A stretch of 64,000 nucleotides of DNA from Nocardia asteroides (lineage in GTDB: Bacteria > Actinomycetota > Actinomycetes > Mycobacteriales > Mycobacteriaceae): NCBI RefSeq assembly GCF_900637185.1, contig NZ_LR134352.1, positions 3,710,001 to 3,774,000 of the forward strand, written 5' to 3'. The notes below the pieces were generated by a model. That model searched no databases. It was given only the letters and a program-made list of their open reading frames with translations, and was not told the DNA's origin. The translations under genes and the position numbers were made by a program. Shown in pieces: positions 1 to 16,776 of the stretch. Within the stretch, counting starts at the first letter, position 1, and every line of letters starts with the position of its first letter.

Positions 1-1
1 C

Positions 2-7401
<7,400 letters not shown>

Positions 7402-7402
<1 letters not shown>

Positions 7403-10176
7403 TGCGGGATCAGCCAGATGTCGACCGGGCGTCGGCCGCCGAGCACGAGCCGACGCCGCTGTCCGCGGTGGACCGGCGCTCCCGCGCGGAGTCGCTCGAA
7501 CGCGGTGATGCCGGACTTGATGTCGCCGCACTGCTCGCCCGCGTAGGAAGACCAATCGCCTCCGAGTCAGCATCGGGCGAAGGCGCATCGTCCGGCGAGA
7601 GCCGAGGGACGAGCAAGGATGTCGATGCGCTGCTCGCGAGAGTTGGCGGACCGATGGCGTCCGAGTGGGTGTCGAGCGAAGCCGCAGCGCCCGGCGAAGG
7701 CAGAGGGACGAGTGCGGATATCGATCCGCTGCTCGCCGGAGCGGGCGGACCGGTCGCCTTCGAGCCGGTGTCGGCCGAAGACGGATCGTTCGGCGAGAGC
7801 GGAGTAACAAGTAGGGACGTCACGGCGCTACTGGCTCGGATCGGTGTCGACAGTTCCCGGAACACCGTGCAGTCGGATGAGCTCGTGGTTCCTGAGCAGG
7901 GGCTCGAACCGGTTGAACTCAACAGGGTTTCGGCTGCTGACCGCTCTATCGCTCCGCGAGCTGGGATCGACACGGACTCGCGCAGACCTGTCGACCCGAC
8001 GGACCTCGCGGGAGCGATCGCCTCGGTGGCGAGTAGATTCACCACCTCGCCGGTAGCCGAGGACACCGACTTCTTCGACGCGGGCGGCACCTCCGTCGCC
8101 GCGGTCGAATTCGTCGCCGCCCTGGCCGGTGACCTCGGCATCCACCTCGACCTGGACATGGTCTTCTTCGACGCCCGGCCCCGACGGCTCGCCCACCGTT
8201 GGCTCACCGATCACCCCGAGCGGCAGTACCCGCTCGACCAGGCCGGGTCGGCTGAACCGACGAGCGACAACACAGTCGACCCTTCGACCGTCGGGTCGCG
8301 GGACGCGATCGTGCGGGCACGGAGCGCGGAAGGGGACGCGTCGGACGGCGCGGTGGCGACCACGAATACGCCGGAGTCGACCGATACCGACGACCTCGCC
8401 CTGCTGTTCGCCGACCTGGCCGGCGCGGACCGCCTGCCGGTGGTCCCCGCACCACCGCGGACCCCTCCGCGCCGGATTCTGCTGACCGGCGCGACCGGTT
8501 TCCTCGGCAGCCACCTGCTCCTCGACCTGTTGCGCAACAGCGACGCCCACGTCGTCTGCCTGGTCCGCGCCGTCGACGACACCGCCGCGGCGCAGCGGCT
8601 CGAGCAGTCGCTGCGGCAGTACGCGCTGCCCTGGTCCAGGGAGGTGCTGCGCCGGGTCACCCCGCTGGCCGGTGATCTGCGCGAACCCCGGCTCGGGCTG
8701 GACGGTGACCGCTGGGATTCCCTTGCCGCCGAGGTTGATTCGATCGTCAATGCCGGTGCCGCCGTCGACTTCCTGCGCGGCTACCCTTCGCTGCGCCGGA
8801 CGAATGTCCTCGGCCCGTTGACCCTGGCCGAGCTGGCCTGCACCACCCGGCCCAAGCCCGTGCACCACATCTCCTCGCTCGCGGTGTTCAACGGTTCGGG
8901 AGCCGGCACGCTCGCCGAGGACGCGCCCACCGCGAACGTGGCGGACCTGCCGATCGGCTACGACCGATCGAAATGGGCGGCAGAGGCCGTGCTGCGGCGG
9001 GCAGGCGAGCACGGGCTCACGGTGACCGTCCTGCGACCGGGCGGGATCGGCGGGCACCCGGAGACCGGGGCGCACAATCCGCGCGACCTCAATACCGGGA
9101 TCAGCGCCGCGCTGCTGCGGTTCCGCACCGTGCCCGGCTTCCGGTATCTGAACGCGGCCCCGGTCGATTGGGTGAGCCGCACCGCCGCGGAGATCGTCCT
9201 CGAGCCGAGTGCGTGGGGGCAGACCTATCACCTCACCGGACCCGCCACCTCCCTCGACCAGATCCTCGCCGAGACCACCGTCGGTGGCCTGGGCGTGCGT
9301 GTGCAGCACTGGGAGCAATGGGCCGAGGAGGTCGTCGCGGCGATCAGATCCGAGCAGGCGACGGAGCTGGAACCGCTGGCGCAGGTGCTGCAGAGCCCGG
9401 TCGCCCGGCGGCAACTGGCCGCGATGGTCGACACGGCACCCGCCACCGCGACCCGCACCGAATCCTTCGTCGCCGCACGAGGTCTGCCCACCCCGAACAC
9501 CTCCGGGTCCGGCCGTGCCCGCATGCTCGCGGCGCTGCCCACCCCACCCGGGGAGCACCCGTACCTGCGCTTCCACGAGACCCTCGCCGGCACCGTCACC
9601 CGGACCGGCGAAACCATCGAATCCGCGTGCGATCTGCGGCTCACCCTGTCGGTGGCCAACAGCGCGCAGATCTTCGCCGCACGGACGCTGCAAGTCGGCG
9701 GCGACCTCACCTGCCCAGCCCTGCACCATGAACCACTGTCGGTGGAGGGCACGGCCACCGTCCGCCCGCACGACGGCACCCCGCTGCCCGACGACCTGCG
9801 GCACCCGATCATGCACTACCAGCTCACCCTGCGCAGCAGCGCGGGCGACAGTTGGTGGCTCACCGGCTACAAGTTCGCCGCCGCCCGCCGACGGTTCGTC
9901 CGCCAGCTCGGCACCCAGGTCGTCGAGATCGGGCGCACCGGCGAACCCGCCACCTACACCGGCGAGGTCAGCGTCCCGATGCACACCTACCTGCCCGACC
10001 AGATCGACGGCATCGAGATCGACCCGGCGCTGCCCGAACGGCAACGGCGGCTGGCGAAGATGCTGTGGCTGAGCTGGTTCGGCGGACAACTGGGCAAGAG
10101 CCTGATGGAGCCGATGCTGCGGGTCGGTCTCGACCTGCTCGACCTGCGTCGCGCCCTGCGGAAGGACCGCCGATGA
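7402..10176 (+). CDS. Carrier protein-thioester reductase (NRPS/PKS-type reductive release enzyme)
   Basis: An ATG at 7402 overlaps the TGA of the PKS gene and follows a GGAGGTGA ribosome binding site at 7387; a GTG at 7399 is an alternative start. About 924 residues: an acidic, Ser/Glu/Gly-rich N-terminus with three 33-residue repeats (residues about 40-148); a carrier protein (DAGGTSVAAVEF, Ser codon at 8092); an extended-SDR thioester reductase (TGATGFLGSHLL near 8485, active-site YDRSK at 8959, RPGGIGG near 9037); and a C-terminal beta-rich region of about 200 residues from 9540 that I cannot assign firmly. There is no adenylation domain, so the substrate must come from the upstream PKS. 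Thioester reductases release carrier-bound acyl chains as aldehydes or alcohols with NAD(P)H. The C-terminal region may match the linker seen between oxidase and hydrolase modules in actinobacterial GMC-type fusions, a low-confidence memory match that fits the hydrolase encoded next. Confidence 0.9.
7519..7845 (+). repeat. 99-bp in-frame tandem repeat (three full copies plus a partial)
   Basis: Units start at 7519, 7618 and 7717, with a partial unit at 7816-7845. Each full unit encodes 33 residues opening with D(V/I)xxLLAxxGxP and closing with GExxxxTS. The third copy is the most diverged. The unit lies between the start of the reductase protein and its carrier domain, where a docking element or flexible linker would be expected. 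Confidence 0.9.
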
Positions 10177-11213
10177 CCGACACGTTCCCGTTCCGCACCG
10201 CCGACGGCGCGGAACTGCGGCTGCGCCGCGTCGGCCCGGCAGACGCACCTGCCGTGCTGCTCGTGCACGGACACGGTGTCTCCGCGGAGATGTTCGCCCT
10301 CGACGAGGTCCGCAGCCTCGTCGATGTGCTCACCGACGCGGGATACCAGTCCTGGCTGCTCGACTGGCGCGGGAGCCGGGCCCTGCCGCACAACGTCTCC
10401 GGCCCGCCCTACACCCTCGACGACGTGGCGCTCTACGACCTGCCCGCCGCCGTCGCCCAGATCCGTGACCGGATCGGGGAGCGTCCGCTGTTCGCGGTCG
10501 CGCACTGCGTCGGCGCGTTGGCCCTGGCGCAGAGCCTGACCGCCGGACTGCTGCCCGGACTGGCCGGGGTCGTGGCCCAGGGGGTGTTCCTCACTCCGAA
10601 GGTGAGTACTTCGACGCGGGCGCGGGTGCTGGTCGGCAGCGAACTGCTCGGCTCCCGCGTCGGCCACCTCGAATCGGACTTCCGCAAGGTCGGCCTGTGG
10701 TCGCGCCGCACCCTGCTCTACGCGGCGCTGTCCCGCAAGGGCGACTGCCCGGACCCGACCTGCCGGATGGTCCACCACGGTTGGGGCATGGGCGCCGAAC
10801 TGTTCGCCCACGATCACCTCGACCCGCGCACCCACGACCGGCTCGCCGATCTGTTCGGCCCGATCCCGCTGTCGCTGCTGCCCCACCTGCGGCAGATGGA
10901 GATGGCGCACGCGGTGGTCCGCTGGAACCTCGACGACGACCGCTACCGGGCGCTGCCCGAGAACTCGCTCGATCGCGCCGATCGCATCGACTGCCCGGTG
11001 CTGCTGCTGTCGGGCAGCCGCAACCAGACCTGGCTCGACTCCAACCGGCTGTGCCGCGATGTGCTCGCGACCCGGGCGCCCGCGCTCGACGTCCGCTACA
11101 CCGAGATCCCCTCCTACGGACACCTGGACACGTTCATCGGGCGCGGCGCGGCGCTGGATGTGTTCGGGCACATCGTCGACTTCCTCGACGAGCGGTCAGC
11201 GGGGCACGCGTAG
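10173..11213 (+). CDS. Alpha/beta hydrolase with cysteine in the nucleophile elbow
   Basis: ATG at 10173 overlaps the TGA of the reductase gene (ATGA), so the two are co-translated. The 346-residue product has the hydrolase fold: HGHGVSAEMF near residue 30 (oxyanion region), a nucleophile elbow AHCVGALALA with Cys112 in place of the usual Ser, and a late SYGHLD with His317. A Cys-rich segment CPDPTCRMVHHGWG occurs near residue 190. Cys nucleophiles occur in dienelactone-hydrolase-like and PHA-synthase-like members, so the protein may be an acyltransferase or thioesterase rather than an ordinary esterase. Context suggests it acts on the PKS product or an intermediate. Its last 18 bases overlap the convergent Gfo/Idh/MocA gene. 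Confidence 0.88.
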   Translation: MTDTFPFRTADGAELRLRRVGPADAPAVLLVHGHGVSAEMFALDEVRSLVDVLTDAGYQSWLLDWRGSRALPHNVSGPPYTLDDVALYDLPAAVAQIRDRIGERPLFAVAHCVGALALAQSLTAGLLPGLAGVVAQGVFLTPKVSTSTRARVLVGSELLGSRVGHLESDFRKVGLWSRRTLLYAALSRKGDCPDPTCRMVHHGWGMGAELFAHDHLDPRTHDRLADLFGPIPLSLLPHLRQMEMAHAVVRWNLDDDRYRALPENSLDRADRIDCPVLLLSGSRNQTWLDSNRLCRDVLATRAPALDVRYTEIPSYGHLDTFIGRGAALDVFGHIVDFLDERSAGHA

Positions 11214-12200
11214 TGGCAGGCCCGCGGACCGGTAGATGTCATCGATGACGGCCATGGTGGTGACGGCGTCGTCCGGTGTGGTGGGCACCGGTGCGCCGCG
11301 CAGGACCGCGTCGGCGAAGGCGTCGAGTTGATAGTCGTAGGACGGCCTGCGCGGGAACCGGCGCAGCCGCGTGCCGTCCGTGGAGCGCACTGCCAGCAGA
11401 TGTCCGGCGTGCGGGAGTACCGGGTTGAGCAGGCGCATCCGGCCGCGGTCGCCGACAACCGTCGCGCTGATCCGCAGCACGTCGGCCGACCACATCGAGC
11501 AGCGCACCCGGCCGGTGTGCCCCGACGGGAACCGCAGCTCGGCCGACATGGCGCGATCGATCCGGCGGTCGCCGTGCAGTTTCGCCCGCGCCGACACCAC
11601 CTCCGGGTCCTCGCCGCCGAGGACGCGGGCCATGTGCACGGCGTAGCAGCCCGCGTCCATCAGCGCGCCACCGGCGAGGTCGTAGTCGTAGCGGATGTCG
11701 GAGAACAGCGGCAGCGGAAACGCCAGCGCGGTCTCCACCCGCCGCAGCGTGCCCAGCTCACCGGAGGCCACGATCTCCTCGGCGGCACGGATCAGCGGGT
11801 GGTAGCGGTAGTGGAACGCCTCCATCACCACCAGGCCGGAATCGGCGGCCAGCCGGGCGATCTCACGGGCCTCCTCGGCATTGGCGGTGAACGGCTTCTC
11901 GCACAGCACGTGCTTGCCCGCGGCCACGGCGGCGCGCGTCCAGCGTCCGTGCAGACCGTTGGGCAGCGGAATGTAGACCGCGTCGACCTCGGGGGAGTCC
12001 AGCAGGTCCTGGTAGTCCCCGAAAACCCGCTCGACGCCGTGCTTGCGGGCGAACTGCTCGGCCCTGGTCCGGTCCCGGGCGGCCACCGCGGTGACCGTCG
12101 CCTCCGGACTGCGCCGCGCCGGACCGATCACCGCGGCGGGGGCGATGCGGGCGGCGCCGAGAACACCGATGCGGAGCGCGGGACGCGGATCTTCGGTCAC
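11196..12200 (-). CDS. Gfo/Idh/MocA-family NAD(P)-dependent oxidoreductase
   Basis: The 334-residue product begins with a Rossmann motif (GVLGAARIAP) and carries the family's conserved Lys motif CEKPFTAN near residue 95, followed by a C-terminal substrate domain (MEAFHYRYHP, DAGCYAVH). I chose the GTG at 12200, which begins VTEDPRPALRIG, because an ATG at 12251 would add an unrelated 17-residue leader and leave little promoter room before the divergent gene at 12269. Family members oxidise or reduce sugars, inositols and related polyols. Beside two glycosyltransferases, a role in preparing a sugar or the glycerol-derived unit is plausible, but this is inferred from position only. Confidence 0.88.
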   Translation of the reverse strand: MTEDPRPALRIGVLGAARIAPAAVIGPARRSPEATVTAVAARDRTRAEQFARKHGVERVFGDYQDLLDSPEVDAVYIPLPNGLHGRWTRAAVAAGKHVLCEKPFTANAEEAREIARLAADSGLVVMEAFHYRYHPLIRAAEEIVASGELGTLRRVETALAFPLPLFSDIRYDYDLAGGALMDAGCYAVHMARVLGGEDPEVVSARAKLHGDRRIDRAMSAELRFPSGHTGRVRCSMWSADVLRISATVVGDRGRMRLLNPVLPHAGHLLAVRSTDGTRLRRFPRRPSYDYQLDAFADAVLRGAPVPTTPDDAVTTMAVIDDIYRSAGLPLRVPR

Positions 12201-12268
12201 GCCCCGACGGTAACACCGGTGCCCGAATACGGTACGAACACAACAGATCACGAACGGAAGCCGAGAGT

Positions 12269-13558
12269 ATGCGCATCGCCTTGCTGACCGCGGGAACCCG
12301 CGGCGATCACCAGCCCTACCTCGCCCTCGCCGACGAATTCGCCACCCGCGGCCACCAGGTGAGCATCACCGCCACCGAGAACTACGCCGAGGTGGTCCGG
12401 CGATCGGGCTTCGCACCGCACGTGATCCCGTTCAACTCCGCCGAACTGCTGGAATCGCCCGCCGCCAAACGGGCGCTGTCCTCCGGCAAGACCCTGCCGT
12501 TCGTGCGGATCATGCTCGACACCGTCAAGATCATGACCGGAGAGCGCGGCGAGCGGATGCACGAGGTGCTCACCGACGCCTGCCGCGACGCCGACGTCAT
12601 CGTCTCCTGCGCCTCGACCCTGCCGTGGGCGATGGAACGCGGTGAGAAGACCGGGCAGCGGGTGATCGGGGTCCTGCCCTACCCGTTGGAGCGGACCGGG
12701 GAGTTCCCGTCGTCGTTCATGGTGAAGAAGATGATTCCGTGGTCGTGGCTGCGGCGGGCCAGCTACACCGGCTTCGAGATCGCCTACGGGGTGGCCTATC
12801 GCCGGGTCGACCGGCGGGTGCGGGAACTGATGGAACTGCCCGGCGCGCCCCGTAATCCGTTCCGCCGCCTGCGCGAGGACGGCATCCCCCTGGTCCACAT
12901 GGTGAGTCCGGTGCTGCTGCCCACACCGGCCGACTGGCCCGACCGCTCCACCGTCGTCGGCGCGCCGATCCTGCCGCAGCGGCTGCGCGGCGCCTGGGGT
13001 GAGGCCGAGCTCGACCCGGTCCTGACCGGGTGGCTCAACGAGGGCGAGCCGCCGATCTACTTCTGTCTCACCGGCATGCCCATCCTGGATCCGGTGGGCT
13101 GCTGCGACATGATCGCCGCGGTCTGCCGCAGGCTCGGTGCCCGCGCCCTGGTCACCGTGAAGGGCGAGGGCTATCCACGCGGGATCGGCTACGACCGGAA
13201 CCTGTTCGTGCTGGACTCCTTCGACTACGACCGGGTCCTGCCCCGGTGCCGGGCGGTCGTGCACCACGGGGGCAGCGGCAACACCCACGACGTGCTGCGC
13301 GCCGGTCTCCCGGCGGTCGTCATCGGAGTGCACAGCGACCAGTTCTTCTACGGGTGGCGGATCGCCGATCTCGGGATCGGCGCCGACTTCCCGTACCCGT
13401 CGCTCACCGAGGACCGCCTGCACGACGCGCTGATCCGCACCCTCACTCCCGAAGCGCGCAGCCGGGCGGCCGAATTCGGGCGCACCGTCGCCGCGGAGAA
13501 CGGGGTCGGCGCCGCGGCGGACGCGGTGGAACGGCTCGCCGTCACCGCGTCGGCCTGA
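12269..13558 (+). CDS. GT1/GT28-type glycosyltransferase (UGT/MurG-like)
   Basis: The 429-residue product starts with the classic N-terminal motif of sterol and polyketide glycosyltransferases (LLTAGTRGDHQPYLALA) and has the C-terminal nucleotide-sugar signature HHGGSGNTHDVLRAG followed by GVHSDQFFYG near residues 330-355. Such inverting enzymes transfer a sugar from an NDP-sugar to lipid, sterol or polyketide acceptors in the cytoplasm. A purine-rich GGAAG precedes the ATG. The gene is divergent from the oxidoreductase (68 bp apart) and 13 bp upstream of a second glycosyltransferase, so the two are probably co-transcribed. The acceptor may be the product of the adjacent PKS system (inference). 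Confidence 0.9.
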   Translation: MRIALLTAGTRGDHQPYLALADEFATRGHQVSITATENYAEVVRRSGFAPHVIPFNSAELLESPAAKRALSSGKTLPFVRIMLDTVKIMTGERGERMHEVLTDACRDADVIVSCASTLPWAMERGEKTGQRVIGVLPYPLERTGEFPSSFMVKKMIPWSWLRRASYTGFEIAYGVAYRRVDRRVRELMELPGAPRNPFRRLREDGIPLVHMVSPVLLPTPADWPDRSTVVGAPILPQRLRGAWGEAELDPVLTGWLNEGEPPIYFCLTGMPILDPVGCCDMIAAVCRRLGARALVTVKGEGYPRGIGYDRNLFVLDSFDYDRVLPRCRAVVHHGGSGNTHDVLRAGLPAVVIGVHSDQFFYGWRIADLGIGADFPYPSLTEDRLHDALIRTLTPEARSRAAEFGRTVAAENGVGAAADAVERLAVTASA

Positions 13559-13571
13559 CCGGGCGGACACC

Positions 13572-14774
13572 GTGCACATCGCGCTGTTCACCGACTTCCA
13601 CCCCGACACCCTCGGCGGGGTGCAGACCGCGCTGCGCGCGCTACGGGACGGACTGCGCGGACGTGGGCACCGGGTCACCGTCTTCACCGCGCCCGCACCG
13701 GATCCGGCCGCGCACGACCCCGACACCGTGGTGTTGCGGACCGTGCCGCTGACCATGAACAACGGTCTGCCGGTGGTCTTGCCGACCCGCGCGAACCAGC
13801 GCCTGATCGACGCGGCGCTCGCCGAGCGCGGACCCCTCGATGTCGTGCACGCCCTGACCACCTACGGCGGCGGGATCGCCGGCGCCAGGGCGGGGCGCAG
13901 GCACGGCGTTCCCGTCGTCCAGAGCATGCAGAGCCGCGACGACGCGATGATCGAGAACTACGCGCCGTCGCCGTACGCCGCGGCGCTCACCATGCGCCTG
14001 ATGCACGGCTGGTTCGTGCCCCTGCGCGCGCAGCCGCGATACGCGGGCGACAGCCGCACCGCCCGGCTCGCCTGGCGACCGCTGATCGCGCAGGCGCAGG
14101 CCGCGGACCGAGTGGTGGTGCCGACCGCGCACTTCGCCCGCCGCCTCGCCGAGCGAGGTGTCGACCGGCCGATCACGGTGGTGTCCAACGGGATCGACGA
14201 CGCCCTGCTCGACGGACCGGCACCCGGGGCCGAACGCCCGGTCGACGGTCCGCTCCGGGCGCTGTGGTGTGGACGCCTGTCCCCGGAGAAGCGCCCGCTG
14301 GAGGCGATCGAGATCATCCGGCAGGTCCCGGACTGCACCCTCGACCTCTACGGCGGCGGCCCGCTGGCCGACCGGGTGCGCGCCGCGGCGGACCTGGCCG
14401 GGAATGTACGCCTGCACGGCCAGGTCGACCAGGCGACCTGTCTGGCCGCCATGCGCGAGCACGACCTGCTGCTGCTCACTTCCGACTGCGACACTCAGGG
14501 CATGGTGCTGCTGGAAGCGGTCGCGACCGGACTGCCCATTGTGTACTGCGATCCCGAACTTGCCGAAACCATCCCCGCCGCGGGCGGAGTACGCACCGGC
14601 GACCGGTCGGTGACGGCATTCGCCGACGCCGTCACCGCACTGGCGAAGGACCGGTCACCGCTGGTCGCGATGCGTACCGCACTCGCGGCGCACGCCGACG
14701 AGCCGCGCCAGTCCCGGCACCTCGATGCCCTGCTCGGGGTCTACTCCGACGCCGCGCGCCGCCAGAAGAAGTGA
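13572..14774 (+). CDS. GT4-family glycosyltransferase
   Basis: GTG start at 13572, in the same operon as the preceding glycosyltransferase. The 400-residue product shows the GT-B fold of retaining GT4 enzymes: an N-terminal FTDFHPDTLGGVQTA glycine loop, the domain-2 entry LRALWCGRLSPEKRP near residue 233, and the ELLEAVATGLP-type E-x7-E region, here MVLLEAVATGLPIVYCDPE near residue 313. It resembles mannosyl- and glucosyltransferases of phosphatidylinositol mannoside and glycolipid pathways. Two glycosyltransferases from different families in one operon suggest a product with two sugars or two linkage types. The 3' end overlaps the convergent reductase gene by 34 bp. Confidence 0.9.
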   Translation: MHIALFTDFHPDTLGGVQTALRALRDGLRGRGHRVTVFTAPAPDPAAHDPDTVVLRTVPLTMNNGLPVVLPTRANQRLIDAALAERGPLDVVHALTTYGGGIAGARAGRRHGVPVVQSMQSRDDAMIENYAPSPYAAALTMRLMHGWFVPLRAQPRYAGDSRTARLAWRPLIAQAQAADRVVVPTAHFARRLAERGVDRPITVVSNGIDDALLDGPAPGAERPVDGPLRALWCGRLSPEKRPLEAIEIIRQVPDCTLDLYGGGPLADRVRAAADLAGNVRLHGQVDQATCLAAMREHDLLLLTSDCDTQGMVLLEAVATGLPIVYCDPELAETIPAAGGVRTGDRSVTAFADAVTALAKDRSPLVAMRTALAAHADEPRQSRHLDALLGVYSDAARRQKK

Positions 14775-15400
14775 TGGACCACGCCGCTGGGGCTCGGTAC
14801 CCGCTCCAGGTGGAACCGGTCGGTGTAGTCCTCGGGCCCGTTCCAGAACTTCTCGCCGCGGCCGAGATCGACGGGCGCGACGACGACATGCATCTGGTCG
14901 ACGAGGTCGGCCTCGAGGAACGCCCGGATCGTGGCCACGCCGCCGCCGATGCGCACATCCTTGCCGTCCGCCGTCGCGAACGCCTGTGTCAGCGCCTCCT
15001 GCGGTGACGCGTCGAGAAAGTGGAACGTGGTGTCGGACAGGGTGAACGACGGCCGCGGGTGGTGGGTCAGCACGAACACCGGCGTGTGGAACGGCGGTTC
15101 CTCGCCCCACCAGCCCTGCCAGTCCTCGTTCTCCCACGGGCCGCGTAACGGCCCGAACTTGTTGCGCCCCATGATCTCGGCGCCGATATTGTTCGCGAAA
15201 TCGCGGGTGATGTAGTCGTCGAGGCCGTAACTGCCGCCGGGATCGGTCCGGTTGACCCAGTGGGCGGTGGCGCCCGCCCAGGACATGAAATCGGCGGGGT
15301 CGGCGTGGCCGAACGGCCGTTCCCGGCTCTGTCCCACACCAGCGCCGTAGCCGTCGCGGGAGATGGAGAAGTTCTGCACGCGGACGAACTGCTGGGTCAT
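14741..15400 (-). CDS. Dihydrofolate reductase-family (RibD C-terminal-like) reductase
   Basis: I chose ATG 15400 (MTQQFVRVQNFSISRDGYGAG), preceded on the minus strand by AGAAGGGGTGACG; upstream in-frame codons give an unlikely Arg-rich leader. The 219-residue product has features of the DHFR/RibD C-terminal superfamily: SRDGYGAG near the N-terminus, HADPADFMSW, FVLTHHPRPS near the middle, and DVRIGGGVATIRAFLEADLVDQMHVVVAPV, the family's hallmark core, towards the C-terminus. Such stand-alone proteins are NADPH-dependent reductases of uncertain substrate in actinobacteria. The gene stands alone and converges on the glycosyltransferase. Confidence 0.85.
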   Translation of the reverse strand: MTQQFVRVQNFSISRDGYGAGVGQSRERPFGHADPADFMSWAGATAHWVNRTDPGGSYGLDDYITRDFANNIGAEIMGRNKFGPLRGPWENEDWQGWWGEEPPFHTPVFVLTHHPRPSFTLSDTTFHFLDASPQEALTQAFATADGKDVRIGGGVATIRAFLEADLVDQMHVVVAPVDLGRGEKFWNGPEDYTDRFHLERVPSPSGVVHHFFWRRAASE

Positions 15401-15515
15401 CGTCACCCCTTCTGGTTGCACTGTGCGCTCGCTACGAACCCTAGCCCGGCCCCGCAATCAGCCGGAGCTCGTCGGGATCCGCGCGGTAACGATGCGTTCC
15501 GCCGGCCGGTCGGCG

Positions 15516-16415
15516 TCAGGTGAGGACCTCGGCGAGTTGGTCGGTCGCGGCGACGAGCCACTCCGGGTCGCCGTCGACGCGGCCCAGCAGTGCTTCCCTG
15601 ACCGCGCCCGCCTGCGTCCATCGTCGCACCCGTTCCGGATCGAGTTCGGCCGCGTCGGTGTAGATGTCGAGCAGGCGCCGGATCCGTGCCTCCGGATGCG
15701 GCGAGCACAGCAGCTCGGCAAAGCGGGGACTGCGGATGACGTTGAGCGCGTCGGTGGCCGGGTCGCCGACATGGCATTTGGGGTCGATGGCCAGCCACGG
15801 TTCACGATCGGACGCCAGCACATTGGCGTCGTGCAGATCGCCGTGGACGAGCAGGTCGGGTTGGTCGGAGCCGAGCTCGCGCAGGGTGGCGACGGCCGCG
15901 CCGATCACGCCGGCGGGCAGCGGGTCGCCGAACGTGGCTGCGGTGGAGACGATCTCGCGTTCCCACTGGTCCATGCGATCGGCCAGCCGGGGGAGGCCGG
16001 GCGGTGCGGCGACCGCGAGCCTGCGGGTGAGCGCGCCCTGGATGGCGATCGCCCGGTCCGGGTCGGTCACCGTGGCGAGGGTGTCGCCGGCTCGTTCGAG
16101 CAGCATGGCGTGCCGCTCGTCGTCGCGGGCGTGTAGTTCGACGGCGCCGCGACCGTCCCACGCGGCGAACGCGGCGGGCTCGTACTCGATGTCGGGATAG
16201 GGGAACGACACCTTGAGGACAGCGCACGGCAGTCCCGCGCGACGGACCGGCACCACGAGGCCGACCTCGCCGTGCCGGACAGGCCCGTCGGGGGTGCAAG
16301 ACCAGTGCCGCAGCAGATCCGCGACGACTCCCGGCAGTGTTTCGATCCACTCCCGGCGACGACGATCGGCACCGCCACCGGACTTGTCCGCGAAGGCCGC
16401 GGGCACGGTGATCAT
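15516..16415 (-). CDS. Aminoglycoside/streptomycin 6-phosphotransferase-like kinase
   Basis: About 299 residues from ATG 16415 (MITVPAAFADKSGG); an ATG at 16439 is an alternative, but GGGGAC lies suitably upstream of 16415. The protein-kinase-like fold is indicated by LKVSFPYPDIEYEPAA (the ATP-binding Lys region), the catalytic loop LLVHGDLHDANVL (Asp as base) and the metal-binding AIDPKCHVGDPATD. These match the APH(6)/StrA-type family, which phosphorylates streptomycin but includes many chromosomal members of unknown substrate. Whether it confers resistance cannot be read from sequence. It is monocistronic, and the 337 bp upstream are shared with the divergent MHYT gene. Confidence 0.85.
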   Translation of the reverse strand: MITVPAAFADKSGGGADRRRREWIETLPGVVADLLRHWSCTPDGPVRHGEVGLVVPVRRAGLPCAVLKVSFPYPDIEYEPAAFAAWDGRGAVELHARDDERHAMLLERAGDTLATVTDPDRAIAIQGALTRRLAVAAPPGLPRLADRMDQWEREIVSTAATFGDPLPAGVIGAAVATLRELGSDQPDLLVHGDLHDANVLASDREPWLAIDPKCHVGDPATDALNVIRSPRFAELLCSPHPEARIRRLLDIYTDAAELDPERVRRWTQAGAVREALLGRVDGDPEWLVAATDQLAEVLT

Positions 16416-16439
16416 CGCTGCTGTCCCCACCCTGCGCAT

Positions 16440-16776
16440 GAATTCACCCTACTGTGCGACGGCAATTCTGTTCTGCCACAACAGGAAATTCTTGGGCGTG
16501 GCGATGTGTGCCCAGTCTTGTCGATTGCTGACGGAATGCCCAGCCATGTCCATGAGGCCTATTCGCCGTCGAAGCCGCGAGGATATCGGTGATAGTTCGC
16601 GCGGATAACGATGCGACAGGGCATATATGCCCACGATGTGATCGATGTGATCAACAAGACAAGCTGGGCGTACGTCCAGATGCTGAATATTTGCCAGAAG
16701 TCACGTAATCTCACCCGCGGTCGGATTTCTTTGTGCCGCAGCAGGGCTGCGGCACCGGTGCGAGGGTTTTCACGGC
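16440..16776. promoter_or_regulatory. Divergent intergenic region upstream of kinase and MHYT genes
   Basis: I see no convincing gene in these 337 bp, which are visibly richer in A/T than their neighbours. They hold a 14-bp perfect palindrome GGGCATATATGCCC (16619-16632), directly followed by a tandem 9-bp direct repeat GATGTGATC (16635-16652), and a 10-bp hairpin GTGCCGCAGC/GCTGCGGCAC with a 3-nt loop (16733-16755) just before the MHYT start. The palindrome and direct repeat are candidate regulator sites; no regulator gene is adjacent. Confidence 0.5.

Noticed and set aside
7828..10248. 806-codon open frame antisense to the reductase gene
   Set aside because: No domain pattern; explained by codon bias of the sense gene.
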